Below, in pieces: positions 8,655 to 17,633 of a stretch of 57,330 bases of DNA (positions are counted from its first letter, which is position 1; the number at the start of each line of letters is the position of its first letter). This DNA is from an uncultured Pseudophaeobacter sp. GTDB lineage: Bacteria; Pseudomonadota; Alphaproteobacteria; Rhodobacterales; Rhodobacteraceae. The DNA is taken from positions 1 through 57,330 of the forward strand of contig CAJQNB010000064.1 of the NCBI GenBank assembly GCA_905479575.1, given 5' to 3'. Under the pieces are notes generated by a model that was not told the DNA's origin, did not search any database, and worked only from the letters and a program-made list of their open reading frames with translations. Made by a program: the position numbers and the translations under genes.

Positions 8655-9881
8655 ATGATGACAGGCAGCCCTTCTAGCAGCGCCAGACTTCGATTCGCGG
8701 GTCGACGCATGGCGCTTGCCTCGCTTCCTGTGCTGGCTCTTCTTGCCGGATGTGATGGACCGCTGGATTATGATCTGCGCGGACAGATCGGCGGCTTCAA
8801 CACCACCGCCGCAGCCCAGACCGCCACCACCCATCGCCCGGCGGCGGATGCCCGTGGCTTGATCACCTATCCCTCCTACCAGGTTGCGGTGGCAGAGCGC
8901 GGCGACACGGTCTCGGATGTGGCCACCCGCATTGGTCTGCCCGTGGGGGAAATTTCCCGGTTCAATGGCATGCAACCCGGGGACACCCTGCGCAAGGGCG
9001 AAATCATCGCCCTGCCCCGGCGCGCCCCGGACAGCCTGCCTGCCGCAGACGGCAGCACGTCGCCTGGCGGTGTCGACATTGCCTCCCTTGCAGGCAGCGC
9101 CATTGATGCATCCCCGACAACCTCGCCCAATCCCGGCTCGGTGACCACCACCGACCTGCAACCCACAGCGCCGGAGCGCCCTGCCGCCGTTCAGGCAGGC
9201 CCCGAACCCGTGCGCCACAAGGTGGTGCGCGGTGAAACTGCCTATACGATCTCCCGGCTCTATCAGGTGCCGGTCAAATCTCTGGCAGAATGGAACGGTT
9301 TGGGCAGCGATTTTGCCATTCGCGAGGGCCAACACTTGCTGATCCCGCTCAAAGACCAGCAGCGTTCCCGCACCCCGGTGGTCCCGGCCACCACCGCCCC
9401 CGGCGAGGGCAGCGCCACGCCAACGCCGCCAAGTGCAACCAAGCCGCTGCCCGAGGAAGACCTGGCACCCGCCAATGTGGCCTCCCAAAACCTGCCCACC
9501 GTTGATGTACCAGCCCCCAGCCGCGCCAGCCAAAGCGCCATGGCCTACCCGGTTCAGGGGAAAATCGTGCAGACCTACGCCCAGGGGCGCAACGACGGGA
9601 TCGACATCGCCGCCGCCTCAGGCGCACCGGTAAAGGCGGCTGAATCCGGCACCGTTGCCGCCATCACCAAGGATTCTAAAAACATCCCGATCATTGTCAT
9701 CCGCCATGATCCGCAATTGCTAACCATCTATGCAAATGTCGACAAAATTCTGGTCAGCAAAGGCGACCGGGTAAAGCGCGGCCAGACCATAGCCAACCTG
9801 CAAGAGATCGAAGGCGCAACCCTGCATTTTGAGGTCCGCAACGGCTATGACAGCCTCGACCCACTGCCCTATCTAAACTAA
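8655..9881 (+). CDS. nlpD: NlpD-like lipoprotein with two LysM domains and a degenerate M23 domain
   Basis: A 408-residue outer-envelope lipoprotein. The signal peptide ends in a lipobox LLAGC. Two LysM peptidoglycan-binding domains lie at about residues 75-117 and 188-233, then a Pro/Ala/Thr-rich linker, then a LytM/M23 domain from about 297. In that domain the first zinc-ligand motif reads NDGID instead of HxGxD, and the YAHL-like motif reads YANV, while HFEVR is kept. It is thus probably a non-catalytic amidase activator like NlpD/EnvC, acting in septal wall splitting. ATG 8655 has AGGA upstream. The surE-pcm context supports the call. Confidence 0.88.
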   Translation: MMTGSPSSSARLRFAGRRMALASLPVLALLAGCDGPLDYDLRGQIGGFNTTAAAQTATTHRPAADARGLITYPSYQVAVAERGDTVSDVATRIGLPVGEISRFNGMQPGDTLRKGEIIALPRRAPDSLPAADGSTSPGGVDIASLAGSAIDASPTTSPNPGSVTTTDLQPTAPERPAAVQAGPEPVRHKVVRGETAYTISRLYQVPVKSLAEWNGLGSDFAIREGQHLLIPLKDQQRSRTPVVPATTAPGEGSATPTPPSATKPLPEEDLAPANVASQNLPTVDVPAPSRASQSAMAYPVQGKIVQTYAQGRNDGIDIAAASGAPVKAAESGTVAAITKDSKNIPIIVIRHDPQLLTIYANVDKILVSKGDRVKRGQTIANLQEIEGATLHFEVRNGYDSLDPLPYLN

Positions 9882-9929
9882 CTGCCCCCTGATCCGCAGT
9901 GCGGGCGGTTTCCCGAACAGGTCACCTGC

Positions 9930-9974
9930 CAAAAAAACAAAGCTCCAGCCGTGCTTAGACAGGGCTGGAGCTTT
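9930..9974 (-). terminator. Intrinsic terminator of the DUF815 ATPase gene
   Basis: AAAGCTCCAGCC and GGCTGGAGCTTT form a perfect 12-bp stem. On the minus strand a T-rich tract (complement of 9931-9938) follows, so it mainly stops the minus-strand gene, though it may also stop nlpD transcripts. Confidence 0.85.
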
Positions 9975-10006
9975 GACTGTGCGGTCTTTTTGGTCTTGCT
10001 CCGCCG

Positions 10007-10852
10007 CTACCCGGTCAAGGCAACCCCGTGACGCCCCGCCAAATCGGTGAAAAACTGCCAGGCCACCCGGCCAGAGCGCGCCCCGCGTGTCGCCTGCCAT
10101 TCAATGGCTTCGGCGCGCATGGCCTCGGCGTCGACCGTCACACCATAGGCGCTGCAATAGCCTGAAATCATGGCAAGATATTCATCCTGATCGCAGGGGT
10201 GAAAGCCCAGCCACAGCCCAAAGCGATCAGACAGCGACACCTTCTCCTCCACCGCCTCCGAAGGATTGATGGCGCTGGAACGCTCATTTTCGATCATGTC
10301 GCGCGGCATCAAATGGCGCCGGTTAGACGTGGCAAAGAACACCACATTGTCAGGCCGCCCCTCAATGCCCCCATCCAGCACTGCCTTCAGGCTTTTGTAG
10401 TGCTGGTCATCATGGCTAAAGGACAGGTCATCACAAAACAGGATAAACCGGTACGGCGCCTGGCGCAGGTGGTTCAGCAACCGCGCCACCGAAGGCAGAT
10501 CTTCACGCTGCAACTCCACCAACTTGAGATCGCCGTGATCCGGCAACAACGCCCCGTGGATGGCCTTTACCAGGCTGGACTTCCCCATGCCCCGCGCCCC
10601 CCACAACAAGGCGTTATTGGCCGCCTCGCCGCGGGCAAAACGACGGGTGTTTTCCAACAGGGTATCGCGGGCGCGTTCAATACCAACCAGCAGATCAAGA
10701 TCCACCCGGTTCACCCGCTCAACCGGCTGCAGCCGGTCGGGGGCGACATGCCAGACAAAGGCCGAAGCCGTGCCAAAATCCGGTGCTGCCAGAGGCGCCG
10801 GAGACATCCGCTCCAGAGCATCAGCAATGCGTGTCAGTGTTTTTTCGTCCAT
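10007..10852 (-). CDS. DUF815 family AAA ATPase
   Basis: A 281-residue P-loop ATPase of the DUF815 family, widespread in alphaproteobacteria and of unknown cellular role. Walker A is GARGMGKSS (about residues 85-93) and a Walker B-like RFILFCDDLSF lies near 145. The sensor region has FFATSNRRHLMPR. An AGGCAGGA-type ribosome site precedes the ATG. The gene has its own terminator at 9930 and is separated from tatC by another at 11000, so it appears monocistronic. Confidence 0.85.
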   Translation of the reverse strand: MDEKTLTRIADALERMSPAPLAAPDFGTASAFVWHVAPDRLQPVERVNRVDLDLLVGIERARDTLLENTRRFARGEAANNALLWGARGMGKSSLVKAIHGALLPDHGDLKLVELQREDLPSVARLLNHLRQAPYRFILFCDDLSFSHDDQHYKSLKAVLDGGIEGRPDNVVFFATSNRRHLMPRDMIENERSSAINPSEAVEEKVSLSDRFGLWLGFHPCDQDEYLAMISGYCSAYGVTVDAEAMRAEAIEWQATRGARSGRVAWQFFTDLAGRHGVALTG

Positions 10853-10999
10853 GTCCTGCCTCCGTCAATAGCTGCGGTTTTGAAAGCACGTTCCTTCATT
10901 GGCGGCAAGTGGCTCTGTCGCCTGCGCCGGGTATTGCGCAAACCCACCCCTTCTGTCTCGAGAGCTCAGCGCCTAATCTTGCAGCCTCCAATCCGGCAC

Positions 11000-11033
11000 A
11001 AAAAAGGGCGCGCCAGTTCTCACCAGCGCGCCC
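11000..11033 (-). terminator. Intrinsic terminator of the tatABC operon
   Basis: GGGCGCGC and GCGCGCCC form the stem. On the minus strand it is followed by a T-run (complement of 11000-11005). It lies 25 bases after the tatC stop. Confidence 0.88.
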
Positions 11034-11057
11034 CTTATCTGTCAAACCATTGCGGCC

Positions 11058-12002
11058 CTACTTGTCTTCATCCTCGTCGAACTCAGCCATCAAAGGATCA
11101 TCATACTCATCATCATAATAGCCCTCTGCCCGCAGCTTCTCTTCGCGCTTGGCCTCAACCCGGCGCACCAGGAAGATCGAGATCTCATAGAGACCATAGA
11201 CCACCACAAAGAGGATCAACTGAGTGATCACATCCGGCGGTGTCACCAGCGCGGCCAGCACCAGAATGGCAACAACCGCATATTTGCGCATCGCCCCCAG
11301 CCCATCAGAACTGACCAGGCCAGCCTTCCCCATCAGGGTCAGCAACACCGGCAACTGAAAGCACAGGCCAAAGGCCATGATGAATTTCAGGGTGATATCC
11401 AGGCTCTCATTCACCTTGCCAAAGAAGGTGATTTTGACCCCATCCGTGGTGGCAGGCACGACAGCTGTATCGACGTTTACGCCATCCGGCAGGGTTACAG
11501 CCACATCTCCAGCCGCCTTGGAAATCAGGTTGGCAAAGATCGAGCTGACATCCGCAAAGCCGAGGAAAAACTGCATCGCCAGGGGGGTCACCACCAGTTG
11601 GGCAAAGGTCGCGCCCAACAGGAACATGAAAGGCGAGGCAACCAGAAAGGGCAGAAACGCGCCTTTTTCCGTCTTATAAAGGCCCGGCGCCACAAACCGC
11701 CACAGCTGGTAGCCGATCATCGGAAAGGACAGCGCAAAGCCAAAGACCATGGAAATCCGAAACAGGGTGAACAGATATTCCTGCGGCGAGGTATATTGCA
11801 ACGTCGGCGAAGGATCACCCAGCGCCCGCAGGGTCTGTTCGATCGGCTGCACCAGGAATTGCAGGATCGGCTCGGCCACGACAAAGGCCAGGATGACCCC
11901 TACCGCAAAGGCGAGCACCGACCGGATCAAGCGGGTCCGCAGCTCGGCCAGATGCTCGATCAGCGGGGCGGTTGAGTCTTCAACCTCTTCGCTATGGCTC
12001 AT
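11058..12002 (-). CDS. tatC: Sec-independent translocase subunit TatC
   Basis: TatC is the multi-spanning receptor of the twin-arginine translocase, which exports folded proteins. The 314-residue protein starts with the family segment [16 protein letters not shown] and has six predicted membrane helices. It is longer than E. coli TatC (about 258), owing to an insertion around residues 150-205 in a periplasmic loop and an acidic C-terminal tail ([20 protein letters not shown]). The start overlaps the tatB end by four bases. The terminator at 11000 closes the operon. Confidence 0.96.
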   Translation of the reverse strand: MSHSEEVEDSTAPLIEHLAELRTRLIRSVLAFAVGVILAFVVAEPILQFLVQPIEQTLRALGDPSPTLQYTSPQEYLFTLFRISMVFGFALSFPMIGYQLWRFVAPGLYKTEKGAFLPFLVASPFMFLLGATFAQLVVTPLAMQFFLGFADVSSIFANLISKAAGDVAVTLPDGVNVDTAVVPATTDGVKITFFGKVNESLDITLKFIMAFGLCFQLPVLLTLMGKAGLVSSDGLGAMRKYAVVAILVLAALVTPPDVITQLILFVVVYGLYEISIFLVRRVEAKREEKLRAEGYYDDEYDDPLMAEFDEDEDK

Positions 12003-12511
12003 GTTTTGGCCTCACTTCCGTCAGAGGGTGCCACTGCTGGCTCGGCGCTGCTTGGCTGTTCCGGCGCGCGATCCACCGCGGCTTCTGCCGCTTCGGCATG
12101 GGCCAGGGCTTCGGTTGCTTCCTGTGCCTTGCGTTCGGCTGCGGCACGCGCGGTTGCGGCTTGAATTTTCTTGGCGTCCTTGGCCCGTTCAGCAGCCAGT
12201 TTCCCGGTTTCTGACTCCGGTTTGTAAGAGGTCGGATCAATGGATCTTGCCATATCCTGCGCCGCCTCTTTCACCCCGTCCATAGCCGAACCAACAGGAT
12301 TGGTCGCAGCCTTCAGCCCCTTGGCCACATCCCGCACGCCGCTTTCGTCAGCAGCGTCGTTCATCGCAGAGCTGAACTCGCGCGCCATGCCCTTGGCCTT
12401 GCCCACAAACCTGCCGACATTTCGAAACATCACCGGCAGGTCCTTGGGCCCGACGACAATCAGCGCCACGACGCCAATAACCAGTAGTTCGGTCAACCCA
12501 AGATCAAACAT
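11999..12511 (-). CDS. tatB: Sec-independent translocase subunit TatB
   Basis: TatB pairs with TatC to recognise twin-arginine signal peptides. The 170-residue protein has the N-terminal membrane helix [20 protein letters not shown] followed by GPKDLP, which marks TatB rather than TatA, then an amphipathic helix and a long Ala/Glu-rich cytoplasmic tail. It overlaps tatC by four bases and follows tatA by six. Confidence 0.95.
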   Translation of the reverse strand: MFDLGLTELLVIGVVALIVVGPKDLPVMFRNVGRFVGKAKGMAREFSSAMNDAADESGVRDVAKGLKAATNPVGSAMDGVKEAAQDMARSIDPTSYKPESETGKLAAERAKDAKKIQAATARAAAERKAQEATEALAHAEAAEAAVDRAPEQPSSAEPAVAPSDGSEAKT

Positions 12512-12517
12512 CGGCGC

Positions 12518-12733
12518 TTACGCCTTGTCTTTGTCAGCTTCGGGGGTCACGTCCTTGGCTTCAGTGGCCGCATCTTCTTCCAGCTCGGCGGAGCCTTCAC
12601 TGACGCCTTTTTTGAACGATGTAATGCCCTTGCCGACTTCGCCCATCAGCGAGCTGATTTTACCGCGACCAAACAGCACCAGAACCACAACAGCGATGAG
12701 CAGGATGCCTGGAAGACCAATATTGTTAAGCAT
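12518..12733 (-). CDS. tatA: Sec-independent translocase subunit TatA
   Basis: TatA is the pore-forming or membrane-thinning component of the Tat system. The 71-residue protein begins [20 protein letters not shown], then the FGRGKI hinge and an amphipathic helix, with an acidic tail. ATG 12733 is preceded by AGGAGAG, which favours it over the longer open frame upstream. It is first in the tatABC operon; the divergent gene at 12954 shares the 220-bp gap upstream. Confidence 0.95.
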   Translation of the reverse strand: MLNNIGLPGILLIAVVVLVLFGRGKISSLMGEVGKGITSFKKGVSEGSAELEEDAATEAKDVTPEADKDKA

Positions 12734-12889
12734 GTGAATCTCTCCTTCACTTTGCCAATGCGCAGTGCATCGGCTGACTATTCCTCTGACCACAGGTCTA
12801 CGCAGCTCCTGTGTCGGCGCAAAGAGCCCGCAGCCGCTTTGCCCCCGGTGCAGGATGCAAAAACAGTTTTTTTCAGTCACAGGCAAACA

Positions 12890-12913
12890 CAACTGACAGG
12901 TTTATGTCAGTTG
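12890..12913. promoter_or_regulatory. 9-bp perfect inverted repeat, probable operator
   Basis: CAACTGACA and TGTCAGTTG flank a 6-bp spacer (GGTTTA). It lies 41 bases before ATG 12954 in the divergent gap with tatA. The symmetry and position suit a dimeric repressor site, perhaps for the WYL-type regulator encoded two genes downstream. Confidence 0.6.
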
Positions 12914-12953
12914 CCCCTTGTTAGAGACCCCACATCAACAAAAGGAGTTTGAT

Positions 12954-13265
12954 ATGACACAACACGTCGCCGAAACCGTCACCTTTACCCTCAATGAAGG
13001 CGTCACGCCTGAGCAATTCGTCCAGCTGAGCAAGGCCAGCGAGGGCTTTGTGCGCGCCAATCCCGGCTTTGTCTTTCGCCGCCTCAGCTGTGGCAGCGAC
13101 GGCTCCTGGACCGACACGGTGATCTGGAAAGACATGCAAACCGCGCTGGAGGTGGCGGATAGTTTTGGCAAACAGGATTTTGCCCCGGCCCTGATGGCAG
13201 CGATTGCGCCAGACAGCGTCTCCATTCGCCATGAAACCATTCTCTGGACCCTGATGCCAAACTGA
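12954..13265 (+). CDS. Small dimeric alpha-beta-barrel-like protein
   Basis: A 103-residue soluble protein starting MTQHVAETVTFTLNEG. The pattern of a strand, then PEQFVQLSKASEGFV, then NPGFVFRRLS, then TDTVIWKDMQTALEVAD resembles ferredoxin-like dimeric barrels of the ABM (antibiotic biosynthesis monooxygenase) type. No catalytic residue can be assigned. AAAGGAG lies well placed before the ATG. It is followed 69 bases later by the YafY-type regulator on the same strand; this pairing is familiar in Rhodobacteraceae and suggests regulation by that protein. Confidence 0.7.
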   Translation: MTQHVAETVTFTLNEGVTPEQFVQLSKASEGFVRANPGFVFRRLSCGSDGSWTDTVIWKDMQTALEVADSFGKQDFAPALMAAIAPDSVSIRHETILWTLMPN

Positions 13266-13334
13266 TCTGGAACTGTTTCTGGTGGGGGCCGCCTGTCTTG
13301 ACGCGGCCCCCACCTCTGCGCCAAGGGTAGTCCC

Positions 13335-14015
13335 ATGCGCCGCACCGACCGTCTTTTTGAAATCATCCAGATCCTGCGCGATGGCAAACTCCATCGCGCC
13401 CAGGATATTGCCGCGCAGCTAGAGGTCTCCACCCGCACTATCTACCGCGATATGGACACGCTGGTGGCCTCTGGTGTGCCGGTGGAGGGAGAGCGCGGTG
13501 TCGGCTATCTGGTGCGCGAACAGATTACCCTGCCGCCCCTGACCCTCACCCCGGCAGAGCTGGAAGCCCTGAACCTTGGCATGGCCATCGTGGCAGAGGC
13601 GGCGGATGCGGATCTGAAAGCCGCGGCACAGGCCCTGGCCGCCAAGGTCGATGCGGTTTTGCCAACCGAGGTGATTGCCGAGGCCGACGCCTGGAAATTT
13701 GCCGTCTACCCCTTTGCCGATGTGGCCCGTGGCTTTGCCCATATGCCCACCCTGCGCGCCGCGATCAAATCCCGGCAAAAGCTGGCGCTGCGGTATCGCC
13801 GCCTTGATGGCACCCTGACGGATCGCACCATCCGGCCGCTGCATATGGAGTATTGGGGGCGTGTCTGGACCCTGACGGCCTGGTGCGAGACACGCGGTGA
13901 TTTCCGGGTGTTTCGCGTTGATCTGATCGAAGAGGTGCGCGCCCTGCCCGAACTGTTCCTGGATGAACCCGGAAAAACCCTGGCGGATTACGACCCCCAC
14001 CGCGACAAGAGCTGA
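13335..14015 (+). CDS. YafY-type HTH/WYL transcriptional regulator
   Basis: A 226-residue regulator. The N-terminal DeoR/HTH_11 winged helix (residues about 3-60) includes RRTDRLFEIIQILRDGKL and VSTRTIYRDMDTL. A linker helix follows, and then a WYL-type ligand domain at about 140-200 (LRYRRLDG, RPLHMEYWGRVWTLTAW). WYL domains sense small ligands or nucleic acid; the ligand here is unknown. It is co-directional with the small barrel protein, and the palindrome at 12890 is the likely operator. No terminator is obvious before the convergent ABC gene. Confidence 0.88.
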   Translation: MRRTDRLFEIIQILRDGKLHRAQDIAAQLEVSTRTIYRDMDTLVASGVPVEGERGVGYLVREQITLPPLTLTPAELEALNLGMAIVAEAADADLKAAAQALAAKVDAVLPTEVIAEADAWKFAVYPFADVARGFAHMPTLRAAIKSRQKLALRYRRLDGTLTDRTIRPLHMEYWGRVWTLTAWCETRGDFRVFRVDLIEEVRALPELFLDEPGKTLADYDPHRDKS

Positions 14016-14069
14016 AGCCAGATCTCGACGATTCTTAACGGGTCTTGCCTTGGCTGATCTTGCCTTGGC

Positions 14070-15197
14070 TCAGGCAGGGAAAACGAAACAGCGGTTGCGC
14101 GGCACGGTTAGCCACATCACCCGGCCCACCTCTGGCAGGAACACCCGTGGCACCGTCACCTTAAGCACCGATCCATCATAGTCCATCTGGAATTCCACCA
14201 GGCTTTCATGGCCAAGATAGCGCGCCCGTTTCACCACAGCGCGGGCTGGTACACCGTCGGTGGCGGTGGGCAGCGGTCCCCTGCCAGCGCGGTCAAAATC
14301 GATCCGAACATGTTGCGGGCGAAAGACAATTTCCACATCCGTGCGATCTGCGATGCCCGGCGCCAGGAATTGACCAAAGGGCGTATCGGCTAACGCTCCG
14401 TTAACTTGTGACTTCAACACATTGATATCACTAAAGAACGCGACTGATGCCTTGTCGCTGGGGCGGGTATAGACATTATATGGCGCGCCCTGCTGGACAA
14501 TCTTGCCACCACGCATCAGCGCGATCTCATCCGCCATTCGCATGGCCTCTTCCGGCTCATGGGTGACCAGCAAAACGGCGGTGTCTTCTTCTTTCAGCAG
14601 GGTCAGCGTCTCGTCGCGGATGCCATCACGCAACCGGTTGTCCAGCCCAGAAAAAGGCTCATCCATCAGCATGATGCGCGGACGTGGTGCCAGCGCCCGC
14701 GCCAAGGCGACACGCTGCTGCTCCCCGCCGGACAGCTGGTGAGGATAGTCGTCAATGAACCGCGTCAGCGATACCTTTTGCAGCAACTCCTCGACCCGGA
14801 GGCGTTTTTCATCCTTGCTGCCCTTCAGCCCAAAGGCGACGTTATCGGCGACGCTGAGATGGGGAAACAAGGCAAAGTCCTGAAACATCAGGCCAATCTC
14901 TCGCCGCTCTGGGGGAACCCTAAATACCGTGTCGCAGATCAGCTTGCCATCCACGTAGATCTCGCCGCTGTCCTGCATCTCAACCCCGGCGATCATCCGC
15001 AGGGTGGTGGACTTACCGCAGCCCGAAGGCCCAAGCAGGCAGGTCACCTGCCCCGCCTGAATCTGCAAGGACACATCATCCACCACCGCGCGGCCATCAA
15101 AATAGCGATGGATATTGCGGATCTCCAGCCGCGGATGCGACTTAGGCCCAGTCGCAACGGACTGGGAACCCTGAGAGTGGGGGGATGCTGTGCTCAT
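14070..15197 (-). CDS. Orphan ABC transporter ATPase, FbpC/PotA-like
   Basis: A 375-residue ABC ATPase with Walker A GPSGCGKST, Q-loop QDFALFPH, signature LSGGEQQRVALARAL, Walker B IMLMDEPFSGLD and switch His in LLVTHEPEEA, followed by a TOBE-like C-terminal domain (from about residue 285). The overall form fits importers of ferric iron, spermidine/putrescine or similar substrates. No permease or binding protein is adjacent, so the substrate is open. ATG 15197 (MSTASPHS) is preferred to a TTG at 15242. It lies 75 bases after arsM on the same strand and may be cotranscribed with it. Confidence 0.85.
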   Translation of the reverse strand: MSTASPHSQGSQSVATGPKSHPRLEIRNIHRYFDGRAVVDDVSLQIQAGQVTCLLGPSGCGKSTTLRMIAGVEMQDSGEIYVDGKLICDTVFRVPPERREIGLMFQDFALFPHLSVADNVAFGLKGSKDEKRLRVEELLQKVSLTRFIDDYPHQLSGGEQQRVALARALAPRPRIMLMDEPFSGLDNRLRDGIRDETLTLLKEEDTAVLLVTHEPEEAMRMADEIALMRGGKIVQQGAPYNVYTRPSDKASVAFFSDINVLKSQVNGALADTPFGQFLAPGIADRTDVEIVFRPQHVRIDFDRAGRGPLPTATDGVPARAVVKRARYLGHESLVEFQMDYDGSVLKVTVPRVFLPEVGRVMWLTVPRNRCFVFPA

Positions 15198-15272
15198 GCG
15201 GCCTCGCAAGCTGCGCCGGTTAACGAACGGCTTTAGCGGCAAATACCAACCAGGCGCGCGCCGCGCAAGTGC

Positions 15273-16322
15273 TCAGCAGCAGGCCGCGGCTGTGCCTTCG
15301 GGATCCAACCCAGTAAAGGGAGAATTGCCACCGCAGCCTGCAAAGATACCGTAGTGATTGGAGAAATCACCAATAAAGTCAAAATGCGGTTCCAGCCGCG
15401 TGTCCTTGAGCATCATCCAGGTATTGCCGCAGACCGGAAAGACCTTCCCCGCCTCGATCACGTGATGATCATCCAAACGCAGGGCATGGGGCGCATGGGG
15501 AATTGTGCCTTTATAGATCACCGCCTGGCCGTAGTCTTCGCAGTCAGTTTCCAACGCCGGCAACTTGAACAACCGATAGGTCGCCGACAGGAAGCTGAGC
15601 GGCGCCACGCGGGCTTCCAGCTTGGGGTTTTCTATGGTCAGGGGCCGCGCCGTCACCATGCGCGGGTCATTGAATCCCGCTCCCTTGGCCAGGGTCAGGA
15701 AATCATTCCAATACAGCGCCCCGGACAAACATTCCCCGTAGAGCACCTCATCCCGAGCCATGGCTTCGGGCACCCGGCGGTCAGCATAGACATCGGAGAA
15801 ATACATCTCTCCGCCGTCTTTCAGTAGATGATAGGCGCCACGCAGCACCGCGGCCTTATCCGTGGCCAGATTAATCACGCAGTTGGAAACGATAATATCA
15901 AAAGAGCCCGGCTCCAGGTCCAGCTCTTCCAGTGTTTCGATAAACCCGTGGTGGAACTCCACGTTTGAGCTGTCATGGCCAAAGGCCTCGGCGTGGAAAT
16001 CCTGATGGCGGCGGGCCACATCCAGTTGCGCCGGGGTCATATCCACACCGACAACCCGGCCCCTAGGCCCCACCATTTTTGACAGCGCATAGACATCGCG
16101 CCCGGCCCCACAGCCAAGATCCAGAATACGCGCGCCTTCCAGCGCCTCAGGCGCGATCAAGCCGCAGCCATAGTAGCGCGTCAGCACCTCATCGTGGATC
16201 TGCGACAGCACCTCTTTGACGTGATCCGGGATGTCATCCGGGGTGCAGCAGGCATTGGTCTGCAAATCCTCGCTGCCCTGGAGCACTTCGCCATAGTAGT
16301 TCTGCACGGATTCATGGGACAT
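15273..16322 (-). CDS. arsM: Arsenite methyltransferase, arsenosugar-pathway type
   Basis: A 349-residue SAM-dependent methyltransferase. Motif I is LDLGCGAGRDVYALS (about residues 68-82), followed by GVDMTPAQLDVA. It has the layout of the long ArsM class associated with arsenosugar biosynthesis: an N-terminal NACCTPDDIPDHVKE, the central IIVSNCVINL, a C-terminal extension with VFPVCGNTW and HYGIFAGCGG, and a terminal Cys pair. Methylation of As(III) would detoxify or divert arsenic to organoarsenicals. The usual partner, a radical SAM protein ArsS, is not in the window. ATG 16322 is chosen over TTG 16337. Confidence 0.82.
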   Translation of the reverse strand: MSHESVQNYYGEVLQGSEDLQTNACCTPDDIPDHVKEVLSQIHDEVLTRYYGCGLIAPEALEGARILDLGCGAGRDVYALSKMVGPRGRVVGVDMTPAQLDVARRHQDFHAEAFGHDSSNVEFHHGFIETLEELDLEPGSFDIIVSNCVINLATDKAAVLRGAYHLLKDGGEMYFSDVYADRRVPEAMARDEVLYGECLSGALYWNDFLTLAKGAGFNDPRMVTARPLTIENPKLEARVAPLSFLSATYRLFKLPALETDCEDYGQAVIYKGTIPHAPHALRLDDHHVIEAGKVFPVCGNTWMMLKDTRLEPHFDFIGDFSNHYGIFAGCGGNSPFTGLDPEGTAAACC

Positions 16323-16479
16323 CGGGGGCTTCTCCAAAGTGGCGCGTTCTTAGCAATCAGCCCGGACAGGTCTTCCAGAGCCACTCTCCGGGCTATCTTG
16401 CCCGGTCGCCGCCGACAAGAGTGCGGGCGCATTGCTAACAAATCTGTGACAGAAGGTGAGCATCAGGACGTTAGGGGTA

Positions 16480-17604
16480 TCATGGCGTCAGCTCAAAGCT
16501 GTCCTGCGCGGCGACGCGGCCATTGACCAGAACCTCGACCTCATGCCTGCCGGGATGCAGCTTAAACGTCGTGGCGTCGCCCTTTAGCCGATGTCGTTTT
16601 GTCAACGTCACAGGAGACCCTTTTAACTCAGTCTGTTTGAGCTTGAACACCTTTTGCGAGGCTTTTCCCGTAGCCCGCGGGAAACGCACCCGGTAGTCGA
16701 CCAGAACCGGCAAATCACCGGGCGCAGAGAGGGTTACCTCAAAGTTCAGGACATCGCCTATTTTAACTTTTTTTGTTTCAATTCATACACTTACAGTGAC
16801 TTCTGCATCCGGGTCATACCCCAATACCCGCAGGGCGCGCGGGTGGCCTGATTTCACCAATCCACGGCAGGCATGGGCGGTCAACCAGCTGAGTTCTTTG
16901 TCCTGCTGCTGCCCCAACGCGCGCCAATCTTGCAGCACATCCAAAACCAGATCCGGGTCTTTCTTGCTGATATCATTCAAATGATTGGCCACGGATCGGG
17001 TCACATAGCGGGTCGGGTCGCTGTGCAGCTGTTGCAAAAGCGGTAGCGGGGTACGCAGATCCAGGGAAACTCCCTGTCCCCAGGGCAGACGCGGCCGGGT
17101 GCCTTCGCTCACCAGGCGGCGGACATGGTAGCTGGGATGACTGGCCCAGTCCTGCATACGTGTCAGTGTCAAATCAGGATGTTCGTTTAAAAACGGTCGG
17201 ATAGCCCATTCCATTGAGAAACGTTGCGTAACCTCCCCCAACAGGTCCAGCGCCAGTTCCGGGTCACTCTCCAGCCCGCGTGCGACAATGAACTCCCCCA
17301 GGGGTGCAAAAATGAAATCGCCAAAGTCATCATCGGTCTTGCTGGGGTCCAGCGGAGGTGGCAAGGCGCGCAGGATATGTGGCGCCACCTCAGAAAGCGG
17401 CCCTTGCAGATGCTGCCCCAACACCTCGGCGATCCAGCTGATGCGGGCCTTCAGCTCTAGCGGCAAAAGCCCCGCCATGACCTCGACTTCAAAGTGATCA
17501 GGTTTAAAACCCGGCACCGCCTCGGCAAAAAGACCCGCCAGATAGCGGGTCTTCTCGATGTTGAACAATTGGTCCTTCAGGGAAAACCCGCTGGCCATGG
17601 ACAT
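16480..17604 (-). pseudogene. alkC: AlkC-type DNA alkylation repair protein interrupted by an in-frame TGA
   Basis: The first part (17604 to 16786) encodes a HEAT-repeat AlkC-type DNA glycosylase domain with FSLKDQLFN, TDDDFGDFIFAPLGEF and YVTRSVANHLNDISK visible. A TGA at 16783-16785 stops it. The same frame then continues without a shift (IETKKVKIGDVLNFEVTL, then LVDYRVRF, KVFKLK, KRHRLKGDATTF) to a stop at 16480. This second part is the Ig-like C-terminal domain that normally belongs to the same AlkC protein. Both parts look well preserved, so this is a recent nonsense change, a sequence error, or a read-through/two-part product. The start may be ATG 17598, which has better spacing from GGAG. 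It follows an SDR gene by 29 bases. Confidence 0.8.
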
Positions 17605-17633
17605 ACTCCAAAAATGTTCGGTAATGTAAATTA

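Noticed and set aside
16768..16774. Run of seven T (A on the coding strand) as a frameshift site in alkC
   Set aside because: The reading frame is the same before and after the run, so a shift is not needed; the break is the TGA alone.
16783..16785. TGA in alkC as a selenocysteine codon
   Set aside because: AlkC has no catalytic Cys/Sec at this linker position and I see no downstream bacterial SECIS-like hairpin next to the codon.
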